This document shows, piece by piece, positions 37,193 through 49,219 of a DNA stretch of 64,000 bases (its first letter is position 1; each line of letters starts with the position of its first letter). This DNA comes from Euryodendron excelsum (taxonomy: Eukaryota; Streptophyta; Magnoliopsida; Ericales; Pentaphylacaceae). The notes beneath the pieces are model-generated. The model saw only the letters and a program-made list of their open reading frames with translations. It ran no database searches and had not been told where the DNA came from. The stretch spans positions 31,644,001 through 31,708,000 of the forward strand of contig CM065394.1 in the NCBI GenBank assembly GCA_033060915.1, given 5' to 3'. Made by a program: the position numbers and the translations under genes.

Positions 37193-38877
37193 TGTAACTT
37201 AGACTCATCATGCTGCACTATATGTAGAGATGTTAGAGAAATCACTGCCCTTCAGGAACTCACCATAATATGAATAACCAATCATTATTGTAATTCACAT
37301 TTGTTACCTGTCCAGAATGTGTAGGCATTGGCGATGTATCTGAAGATTTAGGCATTGGATATCCCATAATTTCCACATGAGCTTGCAATCTTTCACACTT
37401 ACGTTTCAAATGAGCAAACCTATCACCAAACTCTGTAAATACTTCTTGTCGAACCTCTGCACGGACCTCTGCACGTAACCTTTCCATGTCAACCTGCTAC
37501 TTTTGAGGTTGATTATATCTCGGCCCAAACACTTGGGATGGACAAGGACCTAATCCATATGTACGCACACGACCATGCGTATCTAGCCCTAAGATATCTG
37601 TGAATACCGCTTCTCGAAAAGCTAGGGTTTGTGAAGCCTAAGGTACCTGGGATAATCGCTCATCGAAGCGAGCCTAAATATAGGAAACAGAACATTAATC
37701 AAGATATTTACAAGTACATACTAAATTATTAAAATTCATGACTATATTGCATCCATAATTCATCTGTATATTACATCTACCATGGCTTCAGCAGCTGCCT
37801 GATCAACTGGAGCTCCATTCTTCTTCGTATGTGTTTTTATGTAAACCTTCATTCGATCTGCTTTCTCCCCAGTTTGTTTGGAAAGCTTCATGAAAAAGAA
37901 TAACAAACAACAATAATGACAATATCTTTTATCTATAATGTCCATTCAACTAAATTTGTCCATATATACTAGTCAAATACCTCATCCCGTACTCGACAAT
38001 GAGCCTTCCTGCCATTCGTATGACACATTGTTTGTTTCTCACGATTTGCACGATTAGTCTTGCTGCGTTCCTATTAGAGAGTTTCATTTTTAATGCAAAA
38101 AAATAAAGACCATTATTAGGCATAACAATAGTACTACTACTAATAATTCCAAGCAACAATAATGACTTAAATTATATGGAAAGAATCTCTATGAATACCT
38201 TTGCTATAAGACTACCCCAAAATTCAACAAGAACCCTCCACTGATCTTGATCCACTCTATTCGGACAATTTGCCAAGCGCTCTTCATCATTTTCATAAAT
38301 GTTGTAATGGTCTTTTTTGAGCTTATCTTTCCAATCCTTCCATTTCTTTCCAACCGACATCAGATAATTATGTTTGTAAGCATCTGGAACATTAGTGTTC
38401 GCCTACATAAAAATGATTGCTAAATGAAGTGATACAAGAAATTGCCAAAATGAAAATCTAGATATTGTCAAATGAAAACTGCTAGCATGTGAGTGAGAAA
38501 CACATATGGTTAGATGATACGTGAAAATAGAGCAAAACCATTCCATCACCTTAACGTCATCCCATATACGTTCCTTGTAATAATCTAGCTCTGGGGACCT
38601 CCAATCATTGTAAATTAAAGGTGCAAAAGTCCCATTTTGAGCTATAATGCCTAGTTGACTTTGTAATTTAGGTGCTTCGAGTCCAATCGGTTGATTGTCG
38701 TTATTAAACTCAACACAAAGCTTTTTTGTGCCCCAATCAGCAAAGGGTCGAGCTATGCCTCTCTTTCGTCTAGTAGTTGATTGGCTCGATCTTGTATCTG
38801 GTCAAATATTTTATGAAACAAAAAAAATAATAATAAAGCACTTAGAATAAAATTCACAGTTGCACAGTCAACAAAAT

Positions 38878-39467
38878 CGCACTTTATGAAAACGCCTACA
38901 ACTCCCTCTAGAAACCTCCAATTGATGCACCGTTTTTTTTGTTGGAAACTAGACTCATATAGTTTTCCAACTGTGTATGGCTCAACTGTTGGAACTCTTC
39001 CAATTAAATCAGATTTCACTGCAAATTTTTTCCAAAAATCATGACTGCACATTTCCCTTGTTTTCTTAGATGCTGAAAATTCAGCTCCAATGCCTTGTGA
39101 ACCTCGTATGATTTCATGAAGTTCAAAAATGTTGGTTTGCATATGATAGGGACCATTTGAAATTTCAAACAAGTAATTAGCATGATGCATATCAGCAGTA
39201 TTGTACAACCAATACTGAAAGAATACCGAAAGTTGCAAATTCACAGTTGCACAGTCAACAAAATCGCACTTTACGAAAATGCCTACAACTCCCACTAGAA
39301 AACTCCAATTGATGCACCGTGTTTTTTGTTGAAAACTAGACTCATACAGTTTTCTAACCATGTATGGCTCAACTATTGAAACTCTTCCAATTAAATCAGA
39401 TTTCACTGCAAAGTTTCCCCAAAAATCATGACTGCACATTTCTCCTATTTTCTTAGATGCAATCAAA
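38878..39467 (-). repeat. two tandem copies of the same motif family, opposite orientation
   Basis: Units at about 38868-39130 and 39238-39460 share AGTTGCACAGTCAACAAAAT, AATTGATGCACCGT, GAAACTAGACTCATA and TCATGACTGCACATTTC. On the minus strand the core reads TATGAGTCTAGTTT followed by AAAAAACGGTGCATC, matching the plus-strand units at 36811 and 37002. A 243-codon frame spans both units, but it reflects the repeat and not a protein. Confidence 0.8.
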
Positions 39468-40139
39468 TACACCCTATCTAACAAAGTATAAATCTATATT
39501 ACAAAAGAAAAGCCAAAAATACACTAAGATCATAATATCATGCTGTAATTTGATAAAAAAACAAAATTAGAGATCATAATTCACCTGTTCCAAGTGATGG
39601 GAATAGCATACTATTGCTGTGTTGGGAAGAGCTTAAATTTGGAGTTGCATTTGTACAAGTAGGTTATGGTTGTGGCTGCATCTGTGGTTGTAGTTGTGGC
39701 TGTAGTTGTGGCTGTGGCCGTGGTTGCAGATGTGGCTGCGGCTGTGGCGGTGGCCGTGGTTGCAGATGTGGCTGCAGCTATGGTTGAGTTTGGGTAGGGA
39801 CAGTAGGAGGCTGAGTTGTAGCAGATGGTGGCTGGGCTTGACTAGTTGTAGGTTGTGGTTGCAAAGTAGAAAACATGGATCCTATCAGCCAACGTGTTCT
39901 CTTTCGCCCTAAGGTGACCTATTCACATTAAAATAAGATATAGTTACTTATTAAATAGATACAAAGATATGAAAAATATAATAGGAGATTATACAAATAG
40001 AGATAAGACAATGTTATAACAATATATCACATAGTGTGCAAAATCTAATAACGAGCTTTCATTAACCAAATAAAGATTACAAGTTGGTCTCAATTCTTAC
40101 ATCCCCTAAATATAAGGAAACATGAGATTATCTAAAGAA

Positions 40140-43100
40140 CTAAGATAACGAATCATCATTGTCATCACTATTATCATCATCATCATCATCACTATTATCA
40201 TCATCACTGGCCTCATCATAACCATTTTGATCATCCACATCTTCCTCCTCATCACCACTTTCTTCCCAATCTTTCTCATCAACATTGTCATCCAAATCCT
40301 CTTCCTTATTAGCACTATCATCCATATGACCACCACCATCACCTACATTGATATCAATTGTTGTTCTATTCACATCAGTCCTAACCCAAGTAACATTCTC
40401 CTCATGCGTGCATATCCTATCATCTAATTGTTGACCACTGTATGGCTCAACTTGGGGACATGTTATTTCATCTTCTACAGATTCTGTTTCATGCATATCG
40501 TTCAAATCTCTTGGAGTCATCTTCACAACTATATGCCAATCTTCCTCAACAGGGTCTTGTACATACCAAACCTGTTGTGCCTGGGATGCAAGGATGAATG
40601 GTTCATTAGTCAATCGGTTTTGTTTATACAAAAGATGTTTGAAATTCACAAGAGTGAATTTAAACTCATCTTGCTTCTTTCCCACGTTGTTATCAACCCA
40701 ATTGCATTTGAATAACATAAACTTGAAGTCATTCGCATAGCGCAACTCAATGATATCTGTTAAGACACCATAGAAAGTGACATCTCCAATAGCTAGATTT
40801 CTATTTCTTGAACTGGCATAACTTTGTGTCTTTGCTGTCAATAGTACTCCACTATGCTGGGTGTTTCTTTTCACCTCACGCCACTTCGTGTGAAACCTGA
40901 ATCCATTTATAATGTACCCTGTGTAACATTTGACCCATTTGTCAAGTGCCAAAGATAGCAATTTAACTTCATCTGATATGCAAGCATTTTCTATTCGTTG
41001 CAAGTGTTGAACCTATATTTTTTTTAACATATGAGGAATAAGTTATCAGTGTCACTAATAATCAATGTAAAAAATCCTAAAATAATGTGTAGTACTATTA
41101 TATATATGTATATAGACTTACATGCTCTTTTAACCAACTAGGGAATTTTTCGTTATGCTTTCTCAAAAGATCACGCTCACTCAAGCGAGGATTTTTAGAT
41201 TTAAGCACATGCTTGTGTGTCCTACATAGTCAACAACATACCTCTCAATACATTACATATTACAAAATTAAAAAGGAAATTGAATAATATGTTTAGTAGG
41301 TTACTTACTCTCGGAATGGGGTAATTACACTAGAGTTGGCTAGCACATATCTTTGCGCCTGTTTCCATTCAAAGTTATCAAGGAGGACTGATTTCCCTTT
41401 CCCTAAAACACGGCCTACTTGGTCACCCTCATAATTCCGTATTGGCTTGTTTAATTTTGTCTCAACATCGTCCAAGTACCTAGTGCAAAATGTCAAGCAT
41501 TCGTTTGCCAAATACTCTTCGGCAATAGAGCCTTCTAGATGGCTCTGATTATGCACGTACTTTTTAAGTGTAAGCAAATACCTAGGAACACATGTAATTA
41601 GATTGAATAAGTGGAAGCTAAGATATATCATGCTTATAATTATTTATTTGATACTAGTATAAAATTTTCAAAATTAACATATACCTCTCAATAGCGTACA
41701 TCCATCGGTAATGTACAGGCCCAACAATTTTTGCCTCTTCTGCTAAATGAACAGGTAAATGCTCCATGATATCAAAAAAGGAAGGTGGAAAAATCTTCTC
41801 AAGATGACAAAGTGCTAATCTAATTTGTTCTTGAAGACAGCCGAAGTCATTTGCATGCATTACTTTTGAACATAATTGTCTAAAAAAAGTGCAGAGCTCA
41901 ATCAAAGTCTCACAAACATTCTTAGGCAATGCTCTTCTCACAGCTAGAAGCAGTATTTGTTGCATTAGAATATGACAATCATGACTTTTAAGATAAGAAA
42001 TAGTTCTCTCTTTAAGCTGCACGCGGCGTGAAATATTTGATGAGTAACCATCAGGGACTTTCACATTTTTTAGGACTTTACAAAATATATCTTTGTGCCC
42101 TCTACTCATTGTGAATCAAGCTGGAGGCAGAAATACTTTGCCACTGGCCAGTTCTTGAGGATGGAGTGGCGTTCTAAGACCCATTGCTTGAAGATCACGA
42201 CAACCTTTAGATTATCCTTTGTTTTTCTTGTAACATATAGCAATGTCCATAGTATATTTTCACACACATTCTTCTCGATATGCATAACATCAAGATTGTG
42301 GCGAATTAAATTATTCTTCCAATATGGCAATTGGAAAAAGATGCTTTTCTTTCTCCAATTCAGTTTTGGCATGCTATCAGCATCCTTAGCATTGCTTCTA
42401 TATTTAATATCTCCTCTTTTTCTCTTTCTTGGTACATGTGCATGCCTTTTTGCCATACCTTTTCCAAATTGATTTTCAATTAATTCCACTTGTTTGAAAA
42501 TGTCAAGCCCAGATAATGGAGGTGGCATTTCCTCTATTTCAATCGCTCCATCAAAACAAATTACATCTCTTTGAAACTTATGTCTTGGATCTAAGAACCG
42601 CCGGTGGCCTGTATAACAATATTTTCAGCCTTGCTTCAGCCATTGAGAATGAGTCGCCTTATTGCAACAAGGACAAGCCAATGCTCCTTTTGTGCTCCAT
42701 CCCGATAATATAGCATATGCGGGGAAATCACTTATTGTCCACAATAAAGTTGCATACATATAAAACATCTGGTTGCTTGTAGCATCATAAGTAAGTACGC
42801 CTTCATTCCACAAGTCATTCAATTCATCAATTAAAGGTTGCAAATATACATCAATATCATTTTCGGGCGCACTAGGACCATCAATAAGCAAAGACAACAT
42901 AAAATATGGTTGCTTTATACACAACCAAGGAGGCAAGTTGTATGGCATTAATACAACTGGCCAAGTGCTGTGAGCAATGCTCATTGTTCTAAATGGGTTG
43001 AAACCATCAGCTGCTAATCACAGTCTAACATTTCGGCTATCACTAGCAAATTCTTTATAATGTTCATCAAAAGTTTTCCAAGCAAGTGAATCAGCCGGAT

Positions 43101-44010
43101 GTCTTAATATCCCATCATCATTGTGTTTCTCAGCATGCCATCTCATAAGTGATGCAGTTTTCGATGACATGAACAACCTTTGGAGCCTTGGCTTTAAAGG
43201 AAAATGCCTTACTTGTTTAGCAGGAATTTGTGTTACTTTAGGTGTTCCATCATCTAAATGAACTTTATATTCTTTATATCTTGAAGTCCCACAAATATCA
43301 CACTTATCAAGCCCTTCTTTGTCTTTCTAGTACAATATGCAATCATTAGGACATGCATCAATTTTGTTGTAACTAAAGCCTAAGGCCTCATTGAACTTTT
43401 TTGCTTCATAATAGGACTTTGGCAAGGTTTCACTCTTGGGAAATACCTCCTTTAACAACTCAATCAACATATCAAATGATGTATCAGTCCATCCATTGAG
43501 CACCTTTATGTGTAACAATCGAATAACAAAAGAAAGGGTTGTGAACTTCTTGCAATTTGGGTACAACTCACGCTTTGCATCTTTTAATATTTTAAAAAAA
43601 TTTTTTGTCTCCTCATCAGGCCCCAATCGTGTATTTTCATGTCTTTGGTTGTCACTAAAGCCACCATCTTGCCGCAGAACTCCAAATGCATCATGTACCA
43701 AACCAACCATATCATCTGTAACATTAGATTCTTGATCTACATCAACTTCAGTTCTGCCACATGATGGAGTTGAGGGCTCACCATGAATTGTCCATCTCTT
43801 ATAGCTAGTATCAAACCCATGTATAATGATATGCTCTTTTGCCCCATCTCGTGGCTGATATCTAAGGTTACAACATCTTTTACATGGACAATATATCTTC
43901 GATTCTGGAGACTTATTAGCATAAGCAAACTCAACGAACGTTTCCATCCCTTGTATATATGCTCGGTCTAGCCTATTTCCTATGTCAATCCAACTTTTAT
44001 CGATTATCAT
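40140..44010 (-). pseudogene. TNP2-like CACTA transposase, broken
   Basis: The catalytic subunit of CACTA elements cuts and joins the element ends. From the ATG at 44010 the N-terminal transposase-associated domain is clear: DKSWIDIGNRLDRAYIQG, then a CPCKRCCN zinc-type motif. The TNP2 core follows, with ADGFNPFRTM, PENDIDVYLQPLIDEL, WSTKGALACPCCN and LDVMHIEKNVCENI. Then come a DUF4218-like region (42109-41654), a HNQSHLEGSIAEEYLANEC block (41631-41305), and a DUF4216-like region ending in a very acidic Asp-rich tail (41003-40140). Stops replace expected residues near 43330 (TAG, family Trp), 43017 (TGA) and 42628 (TGA). A frameshift lies near 42125. Introns probably separate the last blocks. 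Confidence 0.85.
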
Positions 44011-44447
44011 GGTCTGCTCTCACCTGAATTGTTACGTGTAATTAGTTATTAGCAAGCATAACAAGAACAATAATAGAGCATATGAATATCTACAATAGTC
44101 ACAACCCTTTATTTATTAAGAATAAAAGATTGCATACTAATCATGGTTGAAAGAATATGCTAAGAATAAAAAGATAATGCGTCAGGAATGACTAGCAAAA
44201 TTTGCAATTCCAAGACTGTGCTAGCTAATCAAGATTAAAAGGAAACCCTTGTATACATAGCTTATAGTGAAGATTGGATATAATGATAATTTAGAAAAGA
44301 AAATAAGTTCAACCAATCACCAAAAAATATTAAAGAATGAAATTCTTGAACATTCAGTTCAAAAAATATGACTTATTAAGACCCAAAACATTGATAAACA
44401 AACTAGAGAAATTCTCAAGAAAATCTGTTGAACCAATGCTGAAAGAA

Positions 44448-44830
44448 TACCGAAAGTTGCAAATTCGTAGTTGCACAGTCAACAAAATTGCACTTTACGA
44501 AAATGCCTACAACTCCCTCTAGAAAACTCCAATTGATGCACCATTTTTTTTGTTGGAAACTAGACTCATACAGTTTTCCAACCGTGTATGGCTCAACTAT
44601 GGAAACTCTTCCAATTAAATCAGATTTCACTGCAAAGTTTTCCCAAAAATCATGACTGCACATTTCCCCTGTTTTCGTAGATGCTGAAAATTCAGCTCCA
44701 ATGCCTTGTGAACTCGTATGATTTCATGAAGTTCAAAAATGTTGGTTTGCATATGATAGGGATCATTTGAAATTTCAAACAAGTAATTAGCATGATGCAT
44801 GTTAGCAAGTATTGTACAACCAAAATTTAC
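44448..44830 (-). repeat. fifth copy of the motif family, first CACTA intron side
   Basis: The unit repeats AGTTGCACAGTCAACAAAAT, CAATTGATGCACC, GAAACTAGACTCATACAG, TCATGACTGCACATTTCCCC and ATGTTGGTTTGCATATGATA found at 38868-39180. It lies upstream of the TNP2-like ATG on the minus strand, 5 kb from the related pair. Confidence 0.8.
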
Positions 44831-45694
44831 CACTTGTAGGTTATTTTAAACCTATAGCCACCAGGGTTGCTACAATGCAAATTAAATCATGTAGATTTCC
44901 CAGAATGAACAGACCTACTAACTCCTACAATTTGCTAAATAGAAAATCTAAATGACTAGGATATTACTTTAAAGGAAAAAATGAAATAGGTGTTACCTTG
45001 TTGTTGATTGTAGAGCTTCAAAGCTGGATAGTCTCGGTTAGCTACAAACAACAAAACAAAATTTAACCATCATTGGCTGGCCATGAAGTGTATTATGTCA
45101 TCTCAATCCAAGCTAAAAATCCACTGTAAGAATCTAGTAATGGTACAAAAAAAATTGAAAAACAAAGCATCAACTTCAAATAATGAACAAAAAATAATTT
45201 TCATCAAAAGGAAACCAAAAATCCCAGTAGTGATGGTTTTTCACCTTTTAAATAAAGAGAATAAAAAAATTGAAAGAAAACAACCAGAAGAAAAAGGTTG
45301 AACAAGCCATTGACAACAAGCCATAGTGGAAGAAATGACACAGTTAAGCACATGAAATCTTTTGACCCAAATATTACATTGGCAATAAAGAAAAGGTTTA
45401 ACAAGCCATTCCCAAATATAATATTGGTAGAGCACATGATTAATGCAGATTTATACACATCCTACGTACATGCATGTGTTGCTGTATATAACAACACAAG
45501 CTTTACAATAGAAAAAAAAAAAAAAAAAAGCTGAAGAGTGAATGCTTGGGTTCACACGAAGGGTTCAAAATTAATTAAAGCTTCACGAAACCTAGGGTTG
45601 AAAATTGTCAAGCCTCTAATAGAATCATTCACAACAATCAAAGAGCATAGGGTTCAAAGAATCTAGAAAAAAACTAAGAAAGAGATCTCTGGAG

Positions 45695-45697
<3 letters not shown>

Positions 45698-45728
<31 letters not shown>
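45698..45728. repeat. (GA)n microsatellite
   Basis: About 15 GA units lie near the right end of the CACTA element. Confidence 0.97.
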
Positions 45729-45732
<4 letters not shown>

Positions 45733-45929
45733 TAGATTGGGAAAATTTGGGGAAAATGGTGAGATTGAGGAGCATGCTTACCATTGCATTGAAAAATCAG
45801 CAATGAGAATCTTTGAGTGAAGGAGGGAGCTACCAACGTATTGCTTTCTTTGAGAGAATAGACTAATGCCATATGATTTGGAGGGAAAGCAATTTCGGGT
45901 GGAGGGAAAAAAATTGGATGGCGTCGTTT

Positions 45930-46159
45930 GCCTTTGTCTTTAAAGGCGGTTCTCCAAAAACTGCGAATTAAAGTTTTATTTAATGGATATCTCGTCTTTG
46001 GAGAGCAAATTAGCGATTTATTTTGCGGCGGTAGGTATGAACCGCCGTTAATAATTATGTGTAACGGAAGTAGTATACCGCCATTAATAAAGATCTATAC
46101 AGGCGGTTTTTGACCCGCCGTTAATATTACCGCTGCGAAAACTCACCTTTCTTGTAGTG
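45930..46159. repeat. CACTA right sub-terminal repeats and terminus
   Basis: AGGCGGTT, GCGGCGGT, ACCGCCGTTAATA, ACCGCCATTAATA, GGCGGTTTTTGACCCGCCGT and CCGCTGCG are followed by the terminal CTTGTAGTG. The words match those of the left sub-terminal region in both orientations. Confidence 0.85.
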
Positions 46160-47594
46160 TTTCCAGCCCTCAATAAATGAGCCTGTGCCACTCTTAGCGG
46201 CGTATAGCCAAGGCTAAGGCGTAGTGGCGCACAAATCCTCTGGTTTTGCACTATAACTACAGACCTTCCCCCTTACTGTTTTGGGTCAAAAAAATATCCA
46301 AAAACTCTCCCCTTCTCTTCAGACAAGTCCCGGATCCCTATCTCTCTCTCTCGAAGTCTTGTCGGCCGAGCCCTAGCCCGAAGCTTCGAAACCTTAGCCT
46401 CCAAGCTCCACTGAAGGTCCTCCTTATTGCCCAAAAGCTCCCAATGTCTTCTCAAGACCAAGGCCCGAGCCTCTATTAAAGAAAGAAAACACAAAACAAG
46501 GTAATCCTCTATTTACCTTTTTGTATTCCCCATTCTCTCTTCTCCATCCGAGCCCACTTAGGTTCTTTTTATTTTTAATCCCTATCTTCTAAACCCCCTT
46601 TTCTTGCATGCTTAGAACAAGAGGACGGTAAGTCCATGTTGAGAGTGGATGAGAGGGGACAACCAATCGGGACTCCCTTATTGACTTTCACTCGCCTCAC
46701 AGCATGGTCTTAGAGCCCTCTTACAATGTGGTGATACCTAGCCTTGTATGATTCATGCTGATATTATCATTGTCATACATTTACATTTTTGTCATCTCTT
46801 TATTTTTAAAAACCTATTTCAAAGTTGCTTTTTAAAATTACAATTCTAGGTTAATCCTAACCCTTTCATGCTTAGGACTTTCCTAAAAAAGTGTGGCATT
46901 TGAAATGGCTTCTAATAGCCTATATTGTTTTCTTTTCAAAAAAACATAATCCCAAAATGATCCTAGTTATTCCATGACTAAGGTTGTCTGGGGAACGTGT
47001 GACATTCAAAATGACCCGAAAAGGTCTACATTTTTGGCCTTGTGCTTTTATTGTTTCTCAATTCATGAGCCTAAAGTGATTCTTGCCTTTTAATGGCTAA
47101 AATGGCTTTAGGCAAAGTATGATATACAATTGGATGTCTAAACATAGGTAACCAGTGTGTCATAATTAGGTGAGTAAAAGGTGAATAGACATATAGGTAC
47201 CACAAGGGCGGGGTAGGGTTATAGTCTTAGGACATCTTTCCTACACGTAACCAACCCTCGGACTTAAGAATTTATGTTTCAAAGACCAAAACTAGAGTCA
47301 ATTTTCAAAAGGGCTTTCCAATATTTTTAGGTTGTCAAACAACCCTACCTTCTAAAACTCTCTCATAAGAACGTCTTTCAAAAGTACTTTCCAAAACCTA
47401 AGTTTAACCCTCGGGTTTTACTTGGTAGAGATGACCTAGCACATCTTTAAATATGCTAGGTGGTGACTCCGAAGACCTTTTTAAAAATTCAAACCCCGTC
47501 GCATTTGTCCTTTTAGGAGGACGAGTTTTAATAAGAGAGCACCATGTTTTTTCCCGAGATAAGAGGACTTGGTTTAAAAAAACTGGGCGTGACA

Positions 47595-48830
47595 GTCGGG
47601 GTAATACTTGAAGAGGTATGGGTCATCCCATGCAAAGCGCCGCACATTCCTAAAGAACTTGCATTTCTCAAGAGAAGACCAATGGGATGGAATCTCACCC
47701 GTAGCTAAGTAGTTAGCTATGTCCGCATACCAAGGGATTAAAATGTGCTCTAAAGTTTGGACTTGAAAAAGATGCTCATCCGGAAAATGCTTATTAATAG
47801 GGAGCTAGTTGGTGGCTCCCCATTTAAGGGGAAGCCTACACAAGTGGTCCGCAACAATATTTTCAACTCCTTTTTTATCTCTAATTTTAATGTGAAACTC
47901 TTGCAACAAGAGAATCTAACCAAATGAACTAGGAAATGGGCCCATGAAATCGATCCCCCAACAATCGAATATCTTAAGAATGGTAATGGGGTTAAGGGAC
48001 ATCATGTGCTGCCTAGAAAGGCTCCCTAGTCTTTGGCACTTATCACAAGCTAGTCAATAGGCATGGTCGTCCTTGAACATTGAGGGCCAATACAAGCCAT
48101 ATTGAAGAATCTTGGCCACGGTTTTCTTAGACGAGAAATGTCTACCACAAGCGTGGGAGTGATAAATATCCATGACACTCTGGAATTCTTTATTGGGAAT
48201 ACATCTCCTAATGATTTGGTTGGGGCAATACTTGAAGAGGTATGGGTCATCCCATGCAAAGCGCCACACATTCCCAAAAAACTTGTGTTTATCAAGAGAA
48301 GGCCAATGGGATGGAATCTTACCCGTAGCTAAGTAGTTAGCTATGTCTGCATACCAAGGGATTGAAGGGTGCCCTAAAGTTTGGACTTGGAAAAGATGCT
48401 CATCTGAAAAATGCTCTTTAATAGGGTTGGTGGCTTCCCCGTCAAAGGGAAGCCTAGACAAGTGGCCTGCAACAATATATTCAACTTCCTTTTTATCTTT
48501 AATTTTAATATGAAACTCTTGCAACAAGAGAATCCAACCAAATGAACTTGTGTTTATCAAAAGAAGACCAATGGGATGAAATCTCACCCGTAGCTAAGTA
48601 GTTAGCTATGTTTGCATACCAAGGGATTAAAGGGTGCTTTAAAGTTTATACTTGGAAAAGCTGCTCATTCGGGAAATGCTCATTAATAGGGAGGGAGTCG
48701 GTGGCTCCCCCGTCAAGGAGAAGCCTGGACAAGTGGTCTATAACAACATTTTCAACTCCTTTTTTTTTTTTAATCTCTAATTTCAATATAAAACTCTTGC
48801 AACAAGAGAATCCATTGGATGACGCGTGGC
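47595..48830 (-). pseudogene. integrase N-part of element B with triplicated RNase H-IN junction
   Basis: The RNase H-integrase junction segment (LLLQEFHIKI...HLSRLP...EHFPNEHLFQV) occurs three times: about 48830-48546, 48545-48217 and 47925-47595. After the second copy the frame runs into the integrase zinc region (HSHACGRHFSSKKT, LACDKCQR) and GIDFMGPFP, which includes the first catalytic Asp. It then jumps back into the third copy. The rest of the integrase is absent because the LARD-like element joins here. The junctions fall at a short shared TTCATTTGG sequence, suggesting slippage or unequal exchange. Confidence 0.75.
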
Positions 48831-49219
48831 TTTGCATCTACTTTAATGAGAAGGTACTTAAGAGCGGCATGATCGGTATATATGATAACAAGGGAGCCGA
48901 TTAAGTATGATCGAAACTTATCTAAGGTGAAAACCACAACCAAAAGCTCATTCTCGGTAGTGGTATAGATGACTTGGGCTTCATTGAGGGTTTTGCTAGC
49001 ATAATATATAACATATGGCTTCTTCTCTACCTTCTGACCCAAAACTGCCCCCACAACATAATCACTTGCATCACACATAAGCTCGAAAGGTAGGGACCAA
49101 TTGGGCGAACGTATGATTAGGGCATTAGTCAAAAGCCCTTTGAGCTTCTCAAAAGCTCCTTGGCATAAAGATATCCATTCAAATGGAACATCTTGGGATA
49201 ACAAATGGCACATGGGCAT
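48770..49219 (-). pseudogene. RNase H domain of element B
   Basis: The frame shows the RNase H pattern of Ty3/gypsy elements. Catalytic acids are visible in [22 protein letters not shown] and [12 protein letters not shown], and it opens with the RT connection QDVPFEW. It removes RNA from RNA/DNA hybrids during reverse transcription. This block is uninterrupted for about 149 codons, but it is separated from the RT by a stop near 49220, and its C-terminal end runs into the triplicated junction. Confidence 0.85.

Larger units (their letters stand above)
35933..39905 (-). pseudogene. TNP1 / Transposase_24-like CACTA gene, multi-exon
   Basis: This is the second CACTA gene, whose relatives bind the sub-terminal repeats. 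Exon-like blocks on the minus strand, in order: a Pro/Gln-rich part (about 39900-39600); a part with RRKRGIARPFADWGTKKL and YYKERIWDDVK (about 38800-38545); VGKKWKDWKDKLKKDHYN and CPNRVDQDQW (38360-38200); a block with an ERSKTNRANREK-like frame (38075-37985); TGEKADRMKVYIKTHTKKNG (about 37890-37770); and a coiled-coil part with MERLRAEVRAEVRQEV (37487-37310). A last block has KVPKQAVAEAIVISK and WEVRIKKAI (36181-35950), like the TNP1/EN/SPM domain. Introns contain repeated DNA. In-frame stops in the Pro/Gln-rich part and near 37640 suggest decay. Exact splice sites are not resolved. Confidence 0.7.
35073..46159 (-). mobile_element. CACTA (En/Spm) DNA transposon, 11.1 kb
   Basis: The ends are CACTACAAGGAAATTGACC at 35073 and, in reverse, CACTACAAGAAAGGTGAG at 46159. 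The flanking triplets are TCT and TTT. The intact sister LTR at about 20120 shows that the insertion added three bases, as expected for CACTA transposition. Sub-terminal regions (35090-35550 and 45930-46140) are packed with ACCGCCG/CGGCGGT words, the usual transposase-binding repeats of the family. The interior holds two minus-strand genes, TNP2-like (44010-40140) and TNP1/Transposase_24-like (about 39905-35933). Both are damaged or uncertain, so mobility would need an outside source of transposase. Confidence 0.92.
33683..47594 (+). mobile_element. 3' LTR of the LARD-like element, split by a CACTA transposon
   Basis: The LTR begins TATTAGCACCCCATTTTGGC (a mutated TG start) right after the polypurine tract and ends GGGCGTGACA at 47594. 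Removing the CACTA insert (35073-46159) and its 3-bp duplication leaves about 2.8 kb. Relative to the 5' LTR it has lost roughly 900 bases at 47140, where the flanking words share TAAA. The element borders integrase sequence of element B at 47595, and no matching target duplication is visible because the 5' LTR is truncated. Confidence 0.75.

Noticed and set aside
38753..39484. 243-codon minus-strand open frame in the CACTA element
   Set aside because: It spans two tandem repeat units and repeats the same peptide twice. Another frame across the same DNA matches the transposase exon (RRKRGIARPFADWG), which is the real signal.
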